From contig CM082581.2 in the NCBI GenBank assembly GCA_040954595.2, positions 1,860,001 through 1,924,000 on the forward strand: 64,000 nt of DNA, written 5' to 3'. Numbering within the stretch: the first letter of the stretch is position 1; the number at the start of each line of letters is the position of its first letter. The DNA is from Balanoglossus misakiensis (Eukaryota; Hemichordata). The notes beneath the pieces were generated by a model that ran no database searches, was not told the DNA's origin, and saw only the letters and a list, made by a program, of their open reading frames with translations. The position numbers were made by a program, and so were the translations under genes. Of the stretch, positions 31,001 to 46,000 are shown one piece after another.

Positions 31001-34000
31001 ATGCATCATCAACCTTGCTTCGCCATTTGCCCAGATGCAAAGAATCAGATTCAATGTCATCGTTGCATTAGCAATGTCAAATTAGAGTGCTTTTGGCCAC
31101 GTATTAACCTATGGATTTACATTTAACATTAAATACCCATGTGAAAGTGCAGAGTTTGCATCACCATCTACTCTGATGCATCATTGAGCTTGCTTCGCCA
31201 TTTGCCCTAATGCAAAGAATCCCATTCAATGTCACCATTGCATATGCAATGTCAAAGTACAGTGCTTTCCGCCACGTATTAACCCAGGGATTTACAGACA
31301 ACTTTAAATCCCCCTGTAGGCATTTTATACCCATGTCAAAGTGCAGAGCTTGCATCACTATCTACCCTGATGCATAATCAACCTTGCTTCGCCATTTACC
31401 CTGATGCAAAGAATCAGATTCAATGTCATCGCTGCATTAGCAATGTCAAAGTACAGTGTTTTTGGACACGTATTAACCCAGGGATTTACAGACCACTTTA
31501 AATCCCCCTGTAGGCATTTTATACCCATGTCAAAGTGAAGTCTTTGCATCACTATCTACCCTGATGCATCATAAAGCTTGCTACGCCATTTACCCTGATG
31601 CAAAGAATCAGATTCAATGTCATCATTGCATTAGCAATGTCAAAGTACAGTGCTTTTCGACACGTATTAACCCACAGATTTTTCAACAACCTGAAATCCC
31701 CATATGCATTTAATACCCATGTCAAAGTGAAGTGTTTGCATCACTATCTACCCTGATGCATCATAAAGCTTGTTACGCCATTTACCCTGATGCAAAGAAT
31801 CAGATTCAATGTCATCGTTACATTAGCAATGTCAAAGTACAGTGCTTTTGGACACGTATTAACCCAGGGATTTATCATCAACTTGAAATCCCCATATGCA
31901 TTTAATACCCATGTCAAAGTGAAGTGATTGCATCACTATCTACCCTGATGCATCATCAACCTTGCTTCGCCATTTGCCCAGATGCAAAGAATCAGATTCA
32001 ATGTCATCGTTGCATTAGCAATGTCAAATTAGAGTGCTTTTGGCCACGTATTAACCTATGGATTTACATTTAACATTAAATACCCATGTGAAAGTGCAGA
32101 GTTTGCATCACCATCTACTCTGATGCATCATTGAGCTTGCTTCGCCATTTGCCCTAATGCAAAGAATCCCATTCAATGTCACCATTGCATATGCAATGTC
32201 AAAGTACAGTGCTTTCCGCCACGTATTAACCCAGGGATTTACAGACAACTTTAAATCCCCCTGTAGGCATTTTATACCCATGTCAAAGTGCAGAGCTTGC
32301 ATCACTATCTACCCTGATGCATAATCAACCTTGCTTCGCCATTTACCCTGATGCAAAGAATCAGATTCAATGTCATCGCTGCATTAGCAATGTCAAAGTA
32401 CAGTGTTTTTGGACACGTATTAACCCAGGGATTTACAGACCACTTTAAATCCCCCTGTAGGCATTTTATACCCATGTCAAAGTGAAGTCTTTGCATCATT
32501 ATCTACCCTGATGCATCATAAAGCTTGCTACGCCATTTACCCTGATGCAAAGAATCAGATTCAATGTCATCATTGCATTAGCAATGTCAAAGTACAGTGC
32601 TTTTCGACACGTATTAACCCACTGATTTTTCAACAACCTGAAATCCCCATATGCATTTAATACCCATGTCAAAGTGAAGTGTTTGCATCACTATCTACCC
32701 TGATGCATCATAAAGCTTGCTACGCCATTTACCCTGATGCAAAGAATCAGATTCAATGTCATCGTTACATTAGCAATGTCAAAGTACAGTGCTTTTGGAC
32801 ACGTATTAACCCAGGGATTTATCATCAACTTGAAATCCCCATATGCATTTAATACCCATGTCAAAGTGAAGTGATTGCATCACTATCTACCCTGATGCAT
32901 CATCAACCTTGCTTCGCCATTTGCCCAGATGCAAAGAATCAGATTCAATGTCATCGTTGCATTAGCAATGTCAAATTAGAGTGCTTTTGGCCACGTATTA
33001 ACCTATGGATTTACATTTAACATTAAATACCCATGTGAAAGTGCAGAGTTTGCATCACCATCTACTCTGATGCATCATTGAGCTTGCTTCGCCATTTGCC
33101 CTAATGCAAAGAATCCCATTCAATGTCACCATTGCATATGCAATGTCAAAGTACAGTGCTTTCCGCCACGTATTAACCCAGGGATTTACAGACAACTTTA
33201 AATCCCCCTGTAGGCATTTTATACCCATGTCAAAGTGCAGAGCTTGCATCACTATCTACCCTGATGCATAATCAACCTTGCTTTGCCATTTACCCTGATG
33301 CAAAGAATCAGATTCAATGTCATCGCTGCATTAGCAATGTCAAAGTACAGTGTTTTTGGACACGTATTAACCCAGGGATTTACAGACAACTTTAAATCCC
33401 CCTGTAGGCATTTTATACCCATGTCAAAGTGAAGTGTTTGCATCACTATCTACCTTGATGCGTCATAAAGCTTGCTACGCCATTTACCCTGATGCAAAGA
33501 ATCAGATTCAATGTCATCATTGCATTAGCAATGTCAAAGTACAGTGCTTTTGGACACGTATTAACCCACAGATTTTTCAACAACCTGAAATCCCCATATT
33601 CATTTAATACCCATGTCAAAGTGAAGTGTTTGCATTACTATCTACCCTGATGCGTCATAAAGCTTGCTACGCCATTTACCCTGATGCAAAGAATCAGATT
33701 CAATGTCATCGTTGCATTAGCAATGTCAAAGTACAGTGCTTTTGGACACGTATTAACCCACAGATTTTTCAACAACCTGAAATCCCAATATGCATTTAAT
33801 ACCCATGTCAAAGTGAAATGTTTGCATCACTATCTACCCTGATGCGTCATAAAGCTTGCTACGCCATTTACCCTGATGCAAAGAATCAGATTCAATGTCA
33901 TCATTGCATTAGCAATGTCAAAGTACAGTGCTTTTCGACACGTATTAACCCACAGATTTTTCAACAACCTGAAATCCCCATATGCATTTAATACCCATGT

Positions 34001-37000
34001 CAAAGTGAAGTGTTTGCATCACTATCTACCCTGATGCATCATAAAGCTTGCTACGCCATTTGCCCAGATGCAAAGAATCAGATTCAATGTCATCGTTGCA
34101 TTAGCAATGTTAAATTAGAGTGCTTTTGGCCACGTATTAACCTATGGATTTACATTTAACATTAAATACCCATGTGAAAGTGCAGAGTTTGCATCACCAT
34201 CTACTCTGATGCATCATTGAGCTTGCTTCGCCATTTGCCCTAATGCAAAGAATCCCATTCAATGTCACCATTGCATATGCAATGTCAAAGTACAGTGCTT
34301 TCCGCCACGTATTAACCCAGGGATTTACAGACAACTTTAAATCCCCCTGTAGGCATTTTATACCCATGTCAAAGTGCAGAGCTTGCATCACTACCTACCC
34401 TGATGCATAATCAACCTTGCTTCGCCATTTACCCTGATGCAAAGAATCAGATTCAATGTCATCGCTGCATTAGCAATGTCAAAGTACAGTGTTTTTGGAC
34501 ACGTATTAACCCAGGGATTTACAGACAACTTTAAATCCCCCTGTAGGCATTTTATACCCATGTCAAAGTGAAGTGTTTGCATCACTATCTACCCTGATGC
34601 GTCATAAAGCTTGCTACGCCATTTACCCTGATGCAAAGAATCAGATTCCATGTCATCATTGCATTAGCAATGTCAAAGTACAGTGCTTTTGGACACGTAT
34701 TAACCCACAGATTTTTCAACAACCTGAAATCCCCATATGCATTTAATACCCATGTCAAAGTGAAGTGTTTGCATCACTATCTACCCTGATGCGTCATAAA
34801 GCTTGCTACGCCATTTACCCTGATGCAAAGAATCAGATTCAATGTCATCGTTGCATTAGCAATGTCAAAGTACAGTGCTTTTGGACACGTATTAACCCAC
34901 AGATTTTTCAACAACCTGAAATCCCCATATGCATTTAATACCCATGTCAAAGTGAAGTGTTTGCATCACTATCTACCCTGATGCATCATAAAGCTTGCTA
35001 CGCCATTTACCCTGATGCAAAGAATCAGATTCAATGTCATCGTTGCATTAGCAATGTCAAAGTACAGTGCTTTTGGACACGTATTAACCCAGGGATTTAT
35101 CATCAATTTGAAATCCCCATATGCATTTAATACCAATGTCAAAGTGAAGTGATTGCATCACTATCTACCCTGATGCATCATCAACCTTGCTTCGCCATTT
35201 GCCCAGATGCAAAGAATCAGATTCAATGTCATCGTTGCCTTAGCAATGTCAAATTAGAGTGCTTTTGGCCACGTATTAACCTATGGATTTACATTTAACA
35301 TTAAATACCCATGTGAAAGTGCAGAGTTTGCATCACCATCTACTCTGATGCATCATTGAGCTTGCTTCGCCATTTGCCCTAATGCAAAGAATCCCATTCA
35401 ATGTCACCATTGCATATGCAATGTCAAAGTACAGTGCTTTCCGCCACGTATTAACCCAGGGATTTACAGACAACTTTAAATCCCCCTGTAGGCATTTTAT
35501 ACCCATGTCAAAGTGCAGAGCTTGCATCACTATCTACCCTGATGCATAATCAACCTTGCTTCGCCATTTACCCTGATGCAAAGAATCAGATTCAATGTCA
35601 TCGTTGCATTAGCAATGTCAAAGTACAGTGCTTTTGGACACGTATTAACCATGGGATTTACAGACAACTTTAAATCCCCCTGTAGGCATTTTATACCCAT
35701 GTCAAAGTGAAGTGTTTGCATCACTATCTACCCTGATGCATCATAAAGCTTGCTACGCCATTTACCCTGATGCAAAGAATCAGATTCAATGTCATCATTG
35801 CATTAGCAATGTCAAAGTACAGTGCTTTTCGACACGTATTAACCCACAGATTTTTCAACAACCTGAAATCCCCATATGCATTTAATACCCATGTCAAAGT
35901 GAAGTGTTTGCATCACTATCTACCCTGATGCATCATAAAGCTTGCTACGCCATTTACCCTGATGCAAAGAATCAGATTCAATGTCATCGTTACATTAGCA
36001 ATGTCAAATTACAGTGCTTTTGGACACGTATTAACCCAGGGATTTATCATCAACTTGAAATCCCCATATGCATTTAATACCAATGTCAAAGTGAAGTGAT
36101 TGCATCACTATCTACCCTGATGCATCATCAACCTTGCTTCGCCATTTGCCCAGATGCAAAGAATCAGATTCAATGTCATCGTTGCATTAGCAATGTCAAA
36201 TTAGAGTGCTTTTGGCCACGTATTAACCTATGGATTTACATTTAACATTAAATACCCATGTGAAAGTGCAGAGTTTGCATCACCATCTACTCTGATGCAT
36301 CATTGAGCTTGCTTCGCCATTTGCCCTAATGCAAAGAATCCCATTCAATGTCACCATTGCATATGCAATGTCAAAGTACAGTGCTTTCCGCCACGTATTA
36401 ACCCAGGGATTTACAGACAACTTTAAATCCCCCTGTAGGCATTTTATACCCATGTCAAAGTGCAGAGCTTGCATCACTATCTACCCTGATGCATAATCAA
36501 CCTTGCTTCGCCATTTACCCTGATGCAAAGAATCAGATTCAATGTCATCGCTGCATTAGCAATGTCAAAGTACAGTGTTTTTGGACACGTATTAACCCAG
36601 GGATTTACAGACAACTTTAAATCCCCCTGTAGGCATTTTATACCCATGTCAAAGTGAAGTGTTTGCATCACTATCTACCCTGATGCGTCATAAAGCTTGC
36701 TACGCCATTTACCCTGATGCAAAGAATCAGATTCAATGTCATCATTGCATTAGCAATGTCAAAGTACAGTGCTTTTGGACACGTATTAACCCACAGATTT
36801 TTCAACAACCTGAAATCCCCATATGCATTTAATACCCATGTCAAAGTGAAGTGTTTGCATCACTATCTACCCTGATGCGTCATAAAGCTTTCTACGCCAT
36901 TTACCCTGATGCAAAGAATCAGATTCAATGTCATTGTTGCATTAGCAATGTCAAAGTACAGTGCTTTTGGACACGTATTAACCCACAGATTTTTCAACAA

Positions 37001-40000
37001 CCTGAAATCCCCATATGCATTTAATACCCATGTCAAAGTGAAGTGTTTGCATCACTATCTACCCTGATGCATCATAAAGCTTGCTACGCCATTTACCCTG
37101 ATGCAAAGAATCAGATTCAATGTCATCGTTGCATTAGCAATGTCAAAGTACAGTGCTTTTGGACACGTATTAACCCTGGGATTTATCATCAATTGGAAAT
37201 CCCCATATGCATTTAATACCAATGTCAAAGTGAAGTGATTGCATCACTATCTACCCTGATGCATCATCAACCTTGCTTCGCCATTTGCCCTGATGCAAAG
37301 AATCAGATTCAATGTCATCGTTGCCTTAGCAATGTCAAATTAGAGTGCTTTTGGCCACGTATTAACCTATGGATTTACATTTAACATTAAATACCCATGT
37401 GAAAGTGCAGAGTTTGCATCACCATCTACTCTGATGCATCATTGAGCTTGCTTCGCCATTTGCCCTAATGCAAAGAATCCCATTCAATGTCACCATTGCA
37501 TATGGAATGTCAAAGTACAGTGCTTTCCGCCACGTATTAACCCAGGGATTTACAGACAACTTTAAATCCCCCTGTAGGCATTTTATACCCATGTCAAAGT
37601 GCAGAGCTTGCATCACTATCTACCCTGATGCATAATCAACCTTGCTTCGCCATTTACCCTGATGCAAACAATCAGATTCAATGTCATCGTTGCATTAGCA
37701 ATGTCAAAGTACAGTGCTTTTGGACACGTATTAACCCAGGGATTTACAGACAACTTTAAATCCCCCTGTAGGCATTTTATACCCATGTCAAAGTGAAGTG
37801 TTTGCATCACTATCTACCCTGATGCATCATAAAGCTTGCTACGCCATTTACCCTGATGCAAAGAATCAGATTCAATGTCATCATTGCATTAGCAATGTCA
37901 AAGTACAGTGCTTTTCGACACGTATTAACCCACAGATTTTTCAACAACCTGAAATCCCCATATGCATTTAATACCCATGTCAAAGTGAAGTGTTTGCATC
38001 ACTATCTACCCTGATGCATCATAAAGCTTGCTACGCCATTTACCCTGATGCAAAGAATCAGATTCAATGTCATCGTTACATTAGCAATGTCAAAGTACAG
38101 TGCTTTTGGACACGTATTAACCCACGGATTTATCATCAACTTGAAATCCCCATATGCATTTAATACCCATGTCAAAGCGAAGTGATTGCATCACTATCTA
38201 CCCTGATGCATCATCAACCTTGCTTCGCCATTTGCCCAGATGCAAAGAATCAGATTCAATGTCATCGTTGCATTAGCAATGTCAAATTAGAGTGCTTTTG
38301 GCCACGTATTAACCTATGGATTTACATTTAACATTAAATACCCATGTGAAAGTGCAGAGTTTGCATCACCATCTACTCTGATGCATCATTGAGCTTGCTT
38401 CGCCATTTGCCCTAATGCAAAGAATCCCATTCAATGTCACCATTGCATATGCAATGTCAAAGTACAGTGTTTTTGGACACGTATTAACCCAGGGATTTAC
38501 AGACAACTTTAAATCCCCCTGTAGGCATTTTATACCCATGTCAAAGTGAAGTGTTTGCATCACTATCTACCCTGATGCGTCATAAAGCTTGCTACGCCAT
38601 TTACCCTGATGCAAAGAATCAGATTCAATGTCATCATTGCATTAGCAATGTCAAAGTACAGTGCTTTTGGACACGTATTAACCCACAGATTTTTCAACAA
38701 CCTGAAATCCCCATATGCATTTAATACCCATGTCAAAGTGAAGTGTTTGCATCACTATCTACCCTGATGCGTCATAAAGCTTTCTACGCCATTTACCCTG
38801 ATGCAAAGAATCAGATTCAATGTCATTGTTGCATTAGCAATGTCAAAGTACAGTGCTTTTGGACACGTATTAACCCACAGATTTTTCAACAACCTGAAAT
38901 CCCCATATGCATTTAATACCCATGTCAAAGTGAAGTGTTTGCATCACTATCTACCCTGATGCATCATAAAGCTTGCTACGCCATTTACCCTGATGCAAAG
39001 AATCAGATTCAATGTCATCGTTGCATTAGCAATGTCAAAGTACAGTGCTTTTGGACACGTATTAACCCTGGGATTTATCATCAATTTGAAATCCCCATAT
39101 GCATTTAATACCAATGTCAAAGTGAAGTGATTGCATCACTATCTACCCTGATGCATCATCAACCTTGCTTCGCCATTTGCCCTGATGCAAAGAATCAGAT
39201 TCAATGTCATCGTTGCCTTAGCAATGTCAAATTAGAGTGCTTTTGGCCACGTATTAACCTATGGATTTACATTTAACATTAAATACCCATGTGAAAGTGC
39301 AGAGTTTGCATCACCATCTACTCTGATGCATCATTGAGCTTGCTTCGCCATTTGCCCTAATGCAAAGAATCCCATTCAATGTCACCATTGCATATGGAAT
39401 GTCAAAGTACAGTGCTTTCCGCCACGTATTAACCCAGGGATTTACAGACAACTTTAAATCCCCCTGTAGGCATTTTATACCCATGTCAAAGTGCAGAGCT
39501 TGCATCACTATCTACCCTGATGCATAATCAACCTTGCTTCGCCATTTACCCTGATGCAAACAATCAGATTCAATGTCATCGTTGCATTAGCAATGTCAAA
39601 GTACAGTGCTTTTGGACACGTATTAACCCAGGGATTTACAGACAACTTTAAATCCCCCTGTAGGCATTTTATACCCATGTCAAAGTGAAGTGTTTGCATC
39701 ACTATCTACCCTGATGCATCATAAAGCTTGCTACGCCATTTACCCTGATGCAAAGAATCAGATTCAATGTCATCATTGCATTAGCAATGTCAAAGTACAG
39801 TGCTTTTCGACACGTATTAACCCACAGATTTTTCAACAACCTGAAATCCCCATATGCATTTAATACCTATGTCAAAGTGAAGTGTTTGCATCACTATCTA
39901 CCCTGATGCATCATAAAGCTTGCTACGCCATTTACCCTGATGCAAAGAATCAGATTCAATGTCATCGTTACATTAGCAATGTCAAAGTACAGTGCTTTTG

Positions 40001-43000
40001 GACACGTATTAACCCAGGGATTTATCATCAACTTGAAATCCCCATATGCATTTAATACCCATGTCAAAGTGAAGTGATTGCATCACTATCTACCCTGATG
40101 CATCATCAACCTTGCTTCGCCATTTGCCCAGATGCAAAGAATCAGATTCAATGTCATCGTTGCATTAGCAATGTCAAATTAGAGTGCTTTTGGCCACGTA
40201 TTAACCTATGGATTTACATTTAACATTAAATACCCATGTGAAAGTGCAGAGTTTGCATCACCATCTACTCTGATGCATCATTGAGCTTGCTTCGCCATTT
40301 GCCCTAATGCAAAGAATCCCATTCAATGTCACCATTGCATATGCAATGTCAAAGTACAGTGCTTTCCGCCACGTATTAACCCAGGGATTTACAGACAACT
40401 TTAAATCCCCCTGTAGGCATTTTATACCCATGTCAAAGTGCAGAGCTTGCATCACTATCTACCCTGATGCATAATCAACCTTGCTTCGCCATTTACCCTG
40501 ATGCAAAGAATCAGATTCAATGTCATCGCTGCATTAGCAATGTCAAAGTACAGTGTTTTTGGACACGTATTAACCCAGGGATTTACAGACAACTTTAAAT
40601 CCCCCTGTAGGCATTTTATACCCATGTCAAAGTGAAGTGTTTGCATCACTATCTACCCTGATGCGTCATAAAGCTTGCTACGCCATTTACCCTGATGCAA
40701 AGAATCAGATTCAATGTCATCATTGCATTAGCAATGTCAAAGTACAGTGCTTTTGGACACGTATTAACCCACAGATTTTTCAACAACCTGAAATCCCCAT
40801 ATGCATTTAATACCCATGTCAAAGTGAAGTGTTTGCATCACTATCTACCCTGATGCGTCATAAAGCTTGCTACGCCATTTACCCTGATGCAAAGAATCAG
40901 ATTCAATGTCATTGTTGCATTAGCAATGTCAAAGTACAGTGCTTTTGGACACGTATTAACCCACAGATTTTTCAACAACCTGAAATCCCCATATGCATTT
41001 AATACCCATGTCAAAGTGAAGTGTTTGCATCACTATCTACCCTGATGCATCATAAAGCTTGCTACGCCATTTACCCTGATGCAAAGAATCAGATTCAATG
41101 TCATCGTTGCATTAGCAATGTCAAAGTACAGTGCTTTTGGACACGTATTAACCCAGGGATTTATCATCAATTTGAAATCCCCATATGCATTTAATACCAA
41201 TGTCAAAGTGAAGTGATTGCATCACTATCTACCCTGATGCATCATCAACCTTGCTTCGCCATTTGCCCTGATGCAAAGAATCAGATTCAATGTCATCGTT
41301 GCCTTAGCAATGTCAAATTAGAGTGCTTTTGGCCACGTATTAACCTATGGATTTACATTTAACATTAAATACCCATGTGAAAGTGCAGAGTTTGCATCAC
41401 CATCTACTCTGATGCATCATTGAGCTTGCTTCGCCATTTGCCCTAATGCAAAGAATCCCATTCAATGTCACCATTGCATATGCAATGTCAAAGTACAGTG
41501 CTTTCCGCCACGTATTAACCCAGGGATTTACAGACAACTTTAAATCCCCCTGTAGGCATTTTATACCCATGTCAAAGTGCAGAGCTTGCATCACTATCTA
41601 CCCTGATGCATCATCAACCTTGCTTCGCCCTTTACCCTGATGCAAAGAATCAGATTCAATGTCATCGTTTCATTAGCAATGTCAAAGTACAGTGCTTTTG
41701 GACACGTATTAACCCAGGGATTTACAGACAACTTTAAATCCCCCTGTAGGCATTTTATACCCATGTCAAAGTGAAGTGTTTGCATCACTATCTACCCTGA
41801 TGCATCATAAAGCTTGCTACGCCATTTACCCTGATGCAAAGAATCAGATTCAATGTCATCATTGCATTAGCAATGTCAAAGTACAGTGCTTTTGGACACG
41901 TATTAACCCACAGATTTTTCAACAACCTGAAATCCCCATATGCATTTAATACCCATGTCAAAGTGAAGTGTTTGCATCACTATCTACCCTGATGCATCAT
42001 AAAGCTTGCTACGCCATTTACCCTGATGCAAAGAATCAGATTCAATGTCATCGTTACATTAGCAATGTCAAAGTACAGTGCTTTTGGACACGTATTAACC
42101 CAGGGATTTATCATCAACTTGAAATCCCCATATGCATTTAATACCCATGTCAAAGTGAAGTGATTGCATCACTATCTATCCTGATGCATCATCAACCTTG
42201 CTTCGCCATTTGCCCTGATGCAAAGAATCAGATTCAATGTCATCGTTGCATTAGCAATGTCAAATTAGAGTGCTTTTGGCCACGTATTAACCTATGGATT
42301 TACATTTAACATTAAATACCCATGTGAAAGTGCAGAGTTTGCATCACCATCTACTCTGATGCATCATTGAGCTTGCTTCGCCATTTGCCCTAATGCAAAG
42401 AATCCCATTCAATGTCACCATTGCATATGCAATGTCAAAGTACAGTGCTTTCCGCCACGTATTAACCCAGGGATTTACAGACAACTTTAAATCCCCCTGT
42501 AGGCATTTTATACCCATGTCAAAGTGCAGAGCTTGCATCACTATCTACCCTGATGCATAATCAACCTTGCTTCGCCATTTACCCTGATGCAAAGAATCAG
42601 ATTCAATGTCATCGCTGCATTAGCAATGTCAAAGTACAGTGTTTTTGGACACGTATTAACCCAGGGATTTACAGACAACTTTAAATCCCCCTGTAGGCAT
42701 TTTATACCCATGTCAAAGTGAAGTGTTTGCATCACTATCTACCCTGATGCGTCATAAAGCTTGCTACGCCATTTACCCTGATGCAAAGAATCAGATTCAA
42801 TGTCATCATTGCATTAGCAATGTCAAAGTACAGTGCTTTTGGACACGTATTAACCCACAGATTTTTCAACAACCTGAAATCCCCATATGCATTTAATACC
42901 CATGTCAAAGTGAAGTGTTTGCATCACTATCTACCCTGATGCGTCATAAAGCTTGCTACGCCATTTACCCTGATGCAAAGAATCAGATTCAATGTCATTG

Positions 43001-46000
43001 TTGCATTAGCAATGTCAAAGTACAGTGCTTTTGGACACGTATTAACCCACAGATTTTTCAACAACCTGAAATCCCCATATGCATTTAATACCCATGTCAA
43101 AGTGAAGTGTTTGCATCACTATCTACCCTGATGCATCATAAAGCTTGCTACGCCATTTACCCTGATGCAAAGAATCAGATTCAATGTCATCGTTGCATTA
43201 GCAATGTCAAAGTACAGTGCTTTTGGACACGTATTAACCCAGGGATTTATCATCAATTTGAAATCCCCATATGCATTTAATACCAATGTCAAAGTGAAGT
43301 GATTGCATCACTATCTACCCTGATGCATCATCAACCTTGCTTCGCCATTTGCCCTGATGCAAAGAATCAGATTCAATGTCATCGTTGCCTTAGCAATGTC
43401 AAATTAGAGTGCTTTTGGCCACGTATTAACCTATGGATTTACATTTAACATTAAATACCCATGTGAAAGTGCAGAGTTTGCATCACCATCTACTCTGATG
43501 CATCATTGAGCTTGCTTCGCCATTTGCCCTAATGCAAAGAATCCCATTCAATGTCACCATTGCATATGCAATGTCAAAGTACAGTGCTTTCCGCCACGTA
43601 TTAACCCAGGGATTTACAGACAACTTTAAATCCCCCTGTAGGCATTTTATACCCATGTCAAAGTGCAGAGCTTGCATCACTATCTACCCTGATGCATCAT
43701 CAACCTTGCTTCGCCCTTTACCCTGATGCAAAGAATCAGATTCAATGTCATCGTTTCATTAGCAATGTCAAAGTACAGTGCTTTTGGACACGTATTAACC
43801 CAGGGATTTACAGACAACTTTAAATCCCCCTGTAGGCATTTTATACCCATGTCAAAGTGAAGTGTTTGCATCACTATCTACCCTGATGCATCATAAAGCT
43901 TGCTACGCCATTTACCCTGATGCAAAGAATCAGATTCAATGTCATCATTGCATTAGCAATGTCAAAGTACAGTGCTTTTGGACACGTATTAACCCACAGA
44001 TTTTTCAACAACCTGAAATCCCCATATGCATTTAATACCCATGTCAAAGTGAAGTGTTTGCATCACTATCTACCCTGATGCATCATAAAGCTTGCTACGC
44101 CATTTACCCTGATGCAAAGAATCAGATTCAATGTCATCGTTACATTAGCAATGTCAAAGTACAGTGCTTTTGGACACGTATTAACCCAGGGATTTATCAT
44201 CAACTTGAAATCCCCATATGCATTTAATACCCATGTCAAAGTGAAGTGATTGCATCACTATCTATCCTGATGCATCATCAACCTTGCTTCGCCATTTGCC
44301 CTGATGCAAAGAATCAGATTCAATGTCATCGTTGCATTAGCAATGTCAAATTAGAGTGCTTTTGGCCACGTATTAACCTATGGATTTACATTTAACATTA
44401 AATACCCATGTGAAAGTGCAGAGTTTGCATCACCATCTACTCTGATGCATCATTGAGCTTGCTTCGCCATTTGCCCTAATGCAAAGAATCCCATTCAATG
44501 TCACCATTGCATATGCAATGTCAAAGTACAGTGCTTTCCGCCACGTATTAACCCAGGGATTTACAGACAACTTTAAATCCCCCAGTAGGCATTTTATACC
44601 CATGTCAAAGTGCAGAGCTTGCATCACTATCTACCCTGATGCATCATCAACCTTGCTTCGCCATTTACCCTGATGCAAAGAATCAGATTCAATGTCATCG
44701 TTGCATTAGCAATGTCAAAGTACAGTGCTTTTGGACACGTATTAACCCAGGGATTTACAGACAACTTTAAATCCCCCTGTAGGCATTTTATACCCATGTC
44801 AAAGTGAAGTGTTTGCATCACTATCTACCCTGATGCATCATAAAGCTTGCTACGCCATTTACCCTGATGCAAAGAATCAGATTCAATGTCATCATTGCAT
44901 TAGCAATGTCAAAGTACAGTGCTTTTCGACACGTATTAACCCACAGATTTTTCAACAACCTGAAATCCCCATATGCATTTAATACCCATGTCAAAGTGAA
45001 GTGTTTGCATCACTATCTACCCTGATGCATCATAAAGCTTGCTACGCCATTTACCCTGATGCAAAGAATCAGATTCAATGTCATCGTTACATTAGCAATG
45101 TCAAAGTACAGTGCTTTTGGACACGTATTAACCCAGGGATTTATCATCAACTTGAAATCCCCATATGCATTTAATACCCATGTCAAAGTGAAGTGATTGC
45201 ATCACTATCTATCCTGATGCATCATCAACCTTGCTTCGCCATTTGCCCTGATGCAAAGAATCAGATTCAATGTCATCATTGCATTAGCAATGTCAAATTG
45301 GAGTGCTTTTGGCCACGTATTAACCTATGGATTTACATTTAACATTAAATACCCATGTGAAAGTGCAGAGTTTGCATCACCATCTACTCTGATGCATCAT
45401 TGAGCTTGCTTCGCCATTTGCCCTAATGCAAAGAATCCCATTCAATGTCACCATTGCATATGCAATGTCAAAGTACAGTGCTTTCCGCCACGTATTAACC
45501 CAGGGATTTACAGACAACTTTAAATCCCCCAGTAGGCATTTTATACCCATGTCAAAGTGCAGAGCTTGCATCACTATCTACCCTGATGCATCATCAACCT
45601 TGCTTCGCCATTTACCCTGATGCAAAGAATCAGATTCAATGTCACCGTTGCATTAGCAATGTCAAAGTACAGTGCTTTTGGACACGTATTAACCCAGGGA
45701 TTTACAGACAACTTTAAATCCCCCTGTAGGCATTTTACACCCATGTCAAAGTGAAGTGTTTGCATCACTATCTACCCTGATGCATCATAAAGCTTGCTAC
45801 GCCATTTACCCTGATGCAAAGAATCAGATTCAATGTCATCATTGCATTAGCAATGTCAAAGTACAGTGCTTTTCGACACGTATTAACCCACAGATTTTTC
45901 AACAACCTGAAATCCCCATATGCATTTAATACCCATGTCAAAGTGAAGTGTTTGCATCACTATCTACCCTGATGCATCATAAAGCTTGCTACGCCATTTA

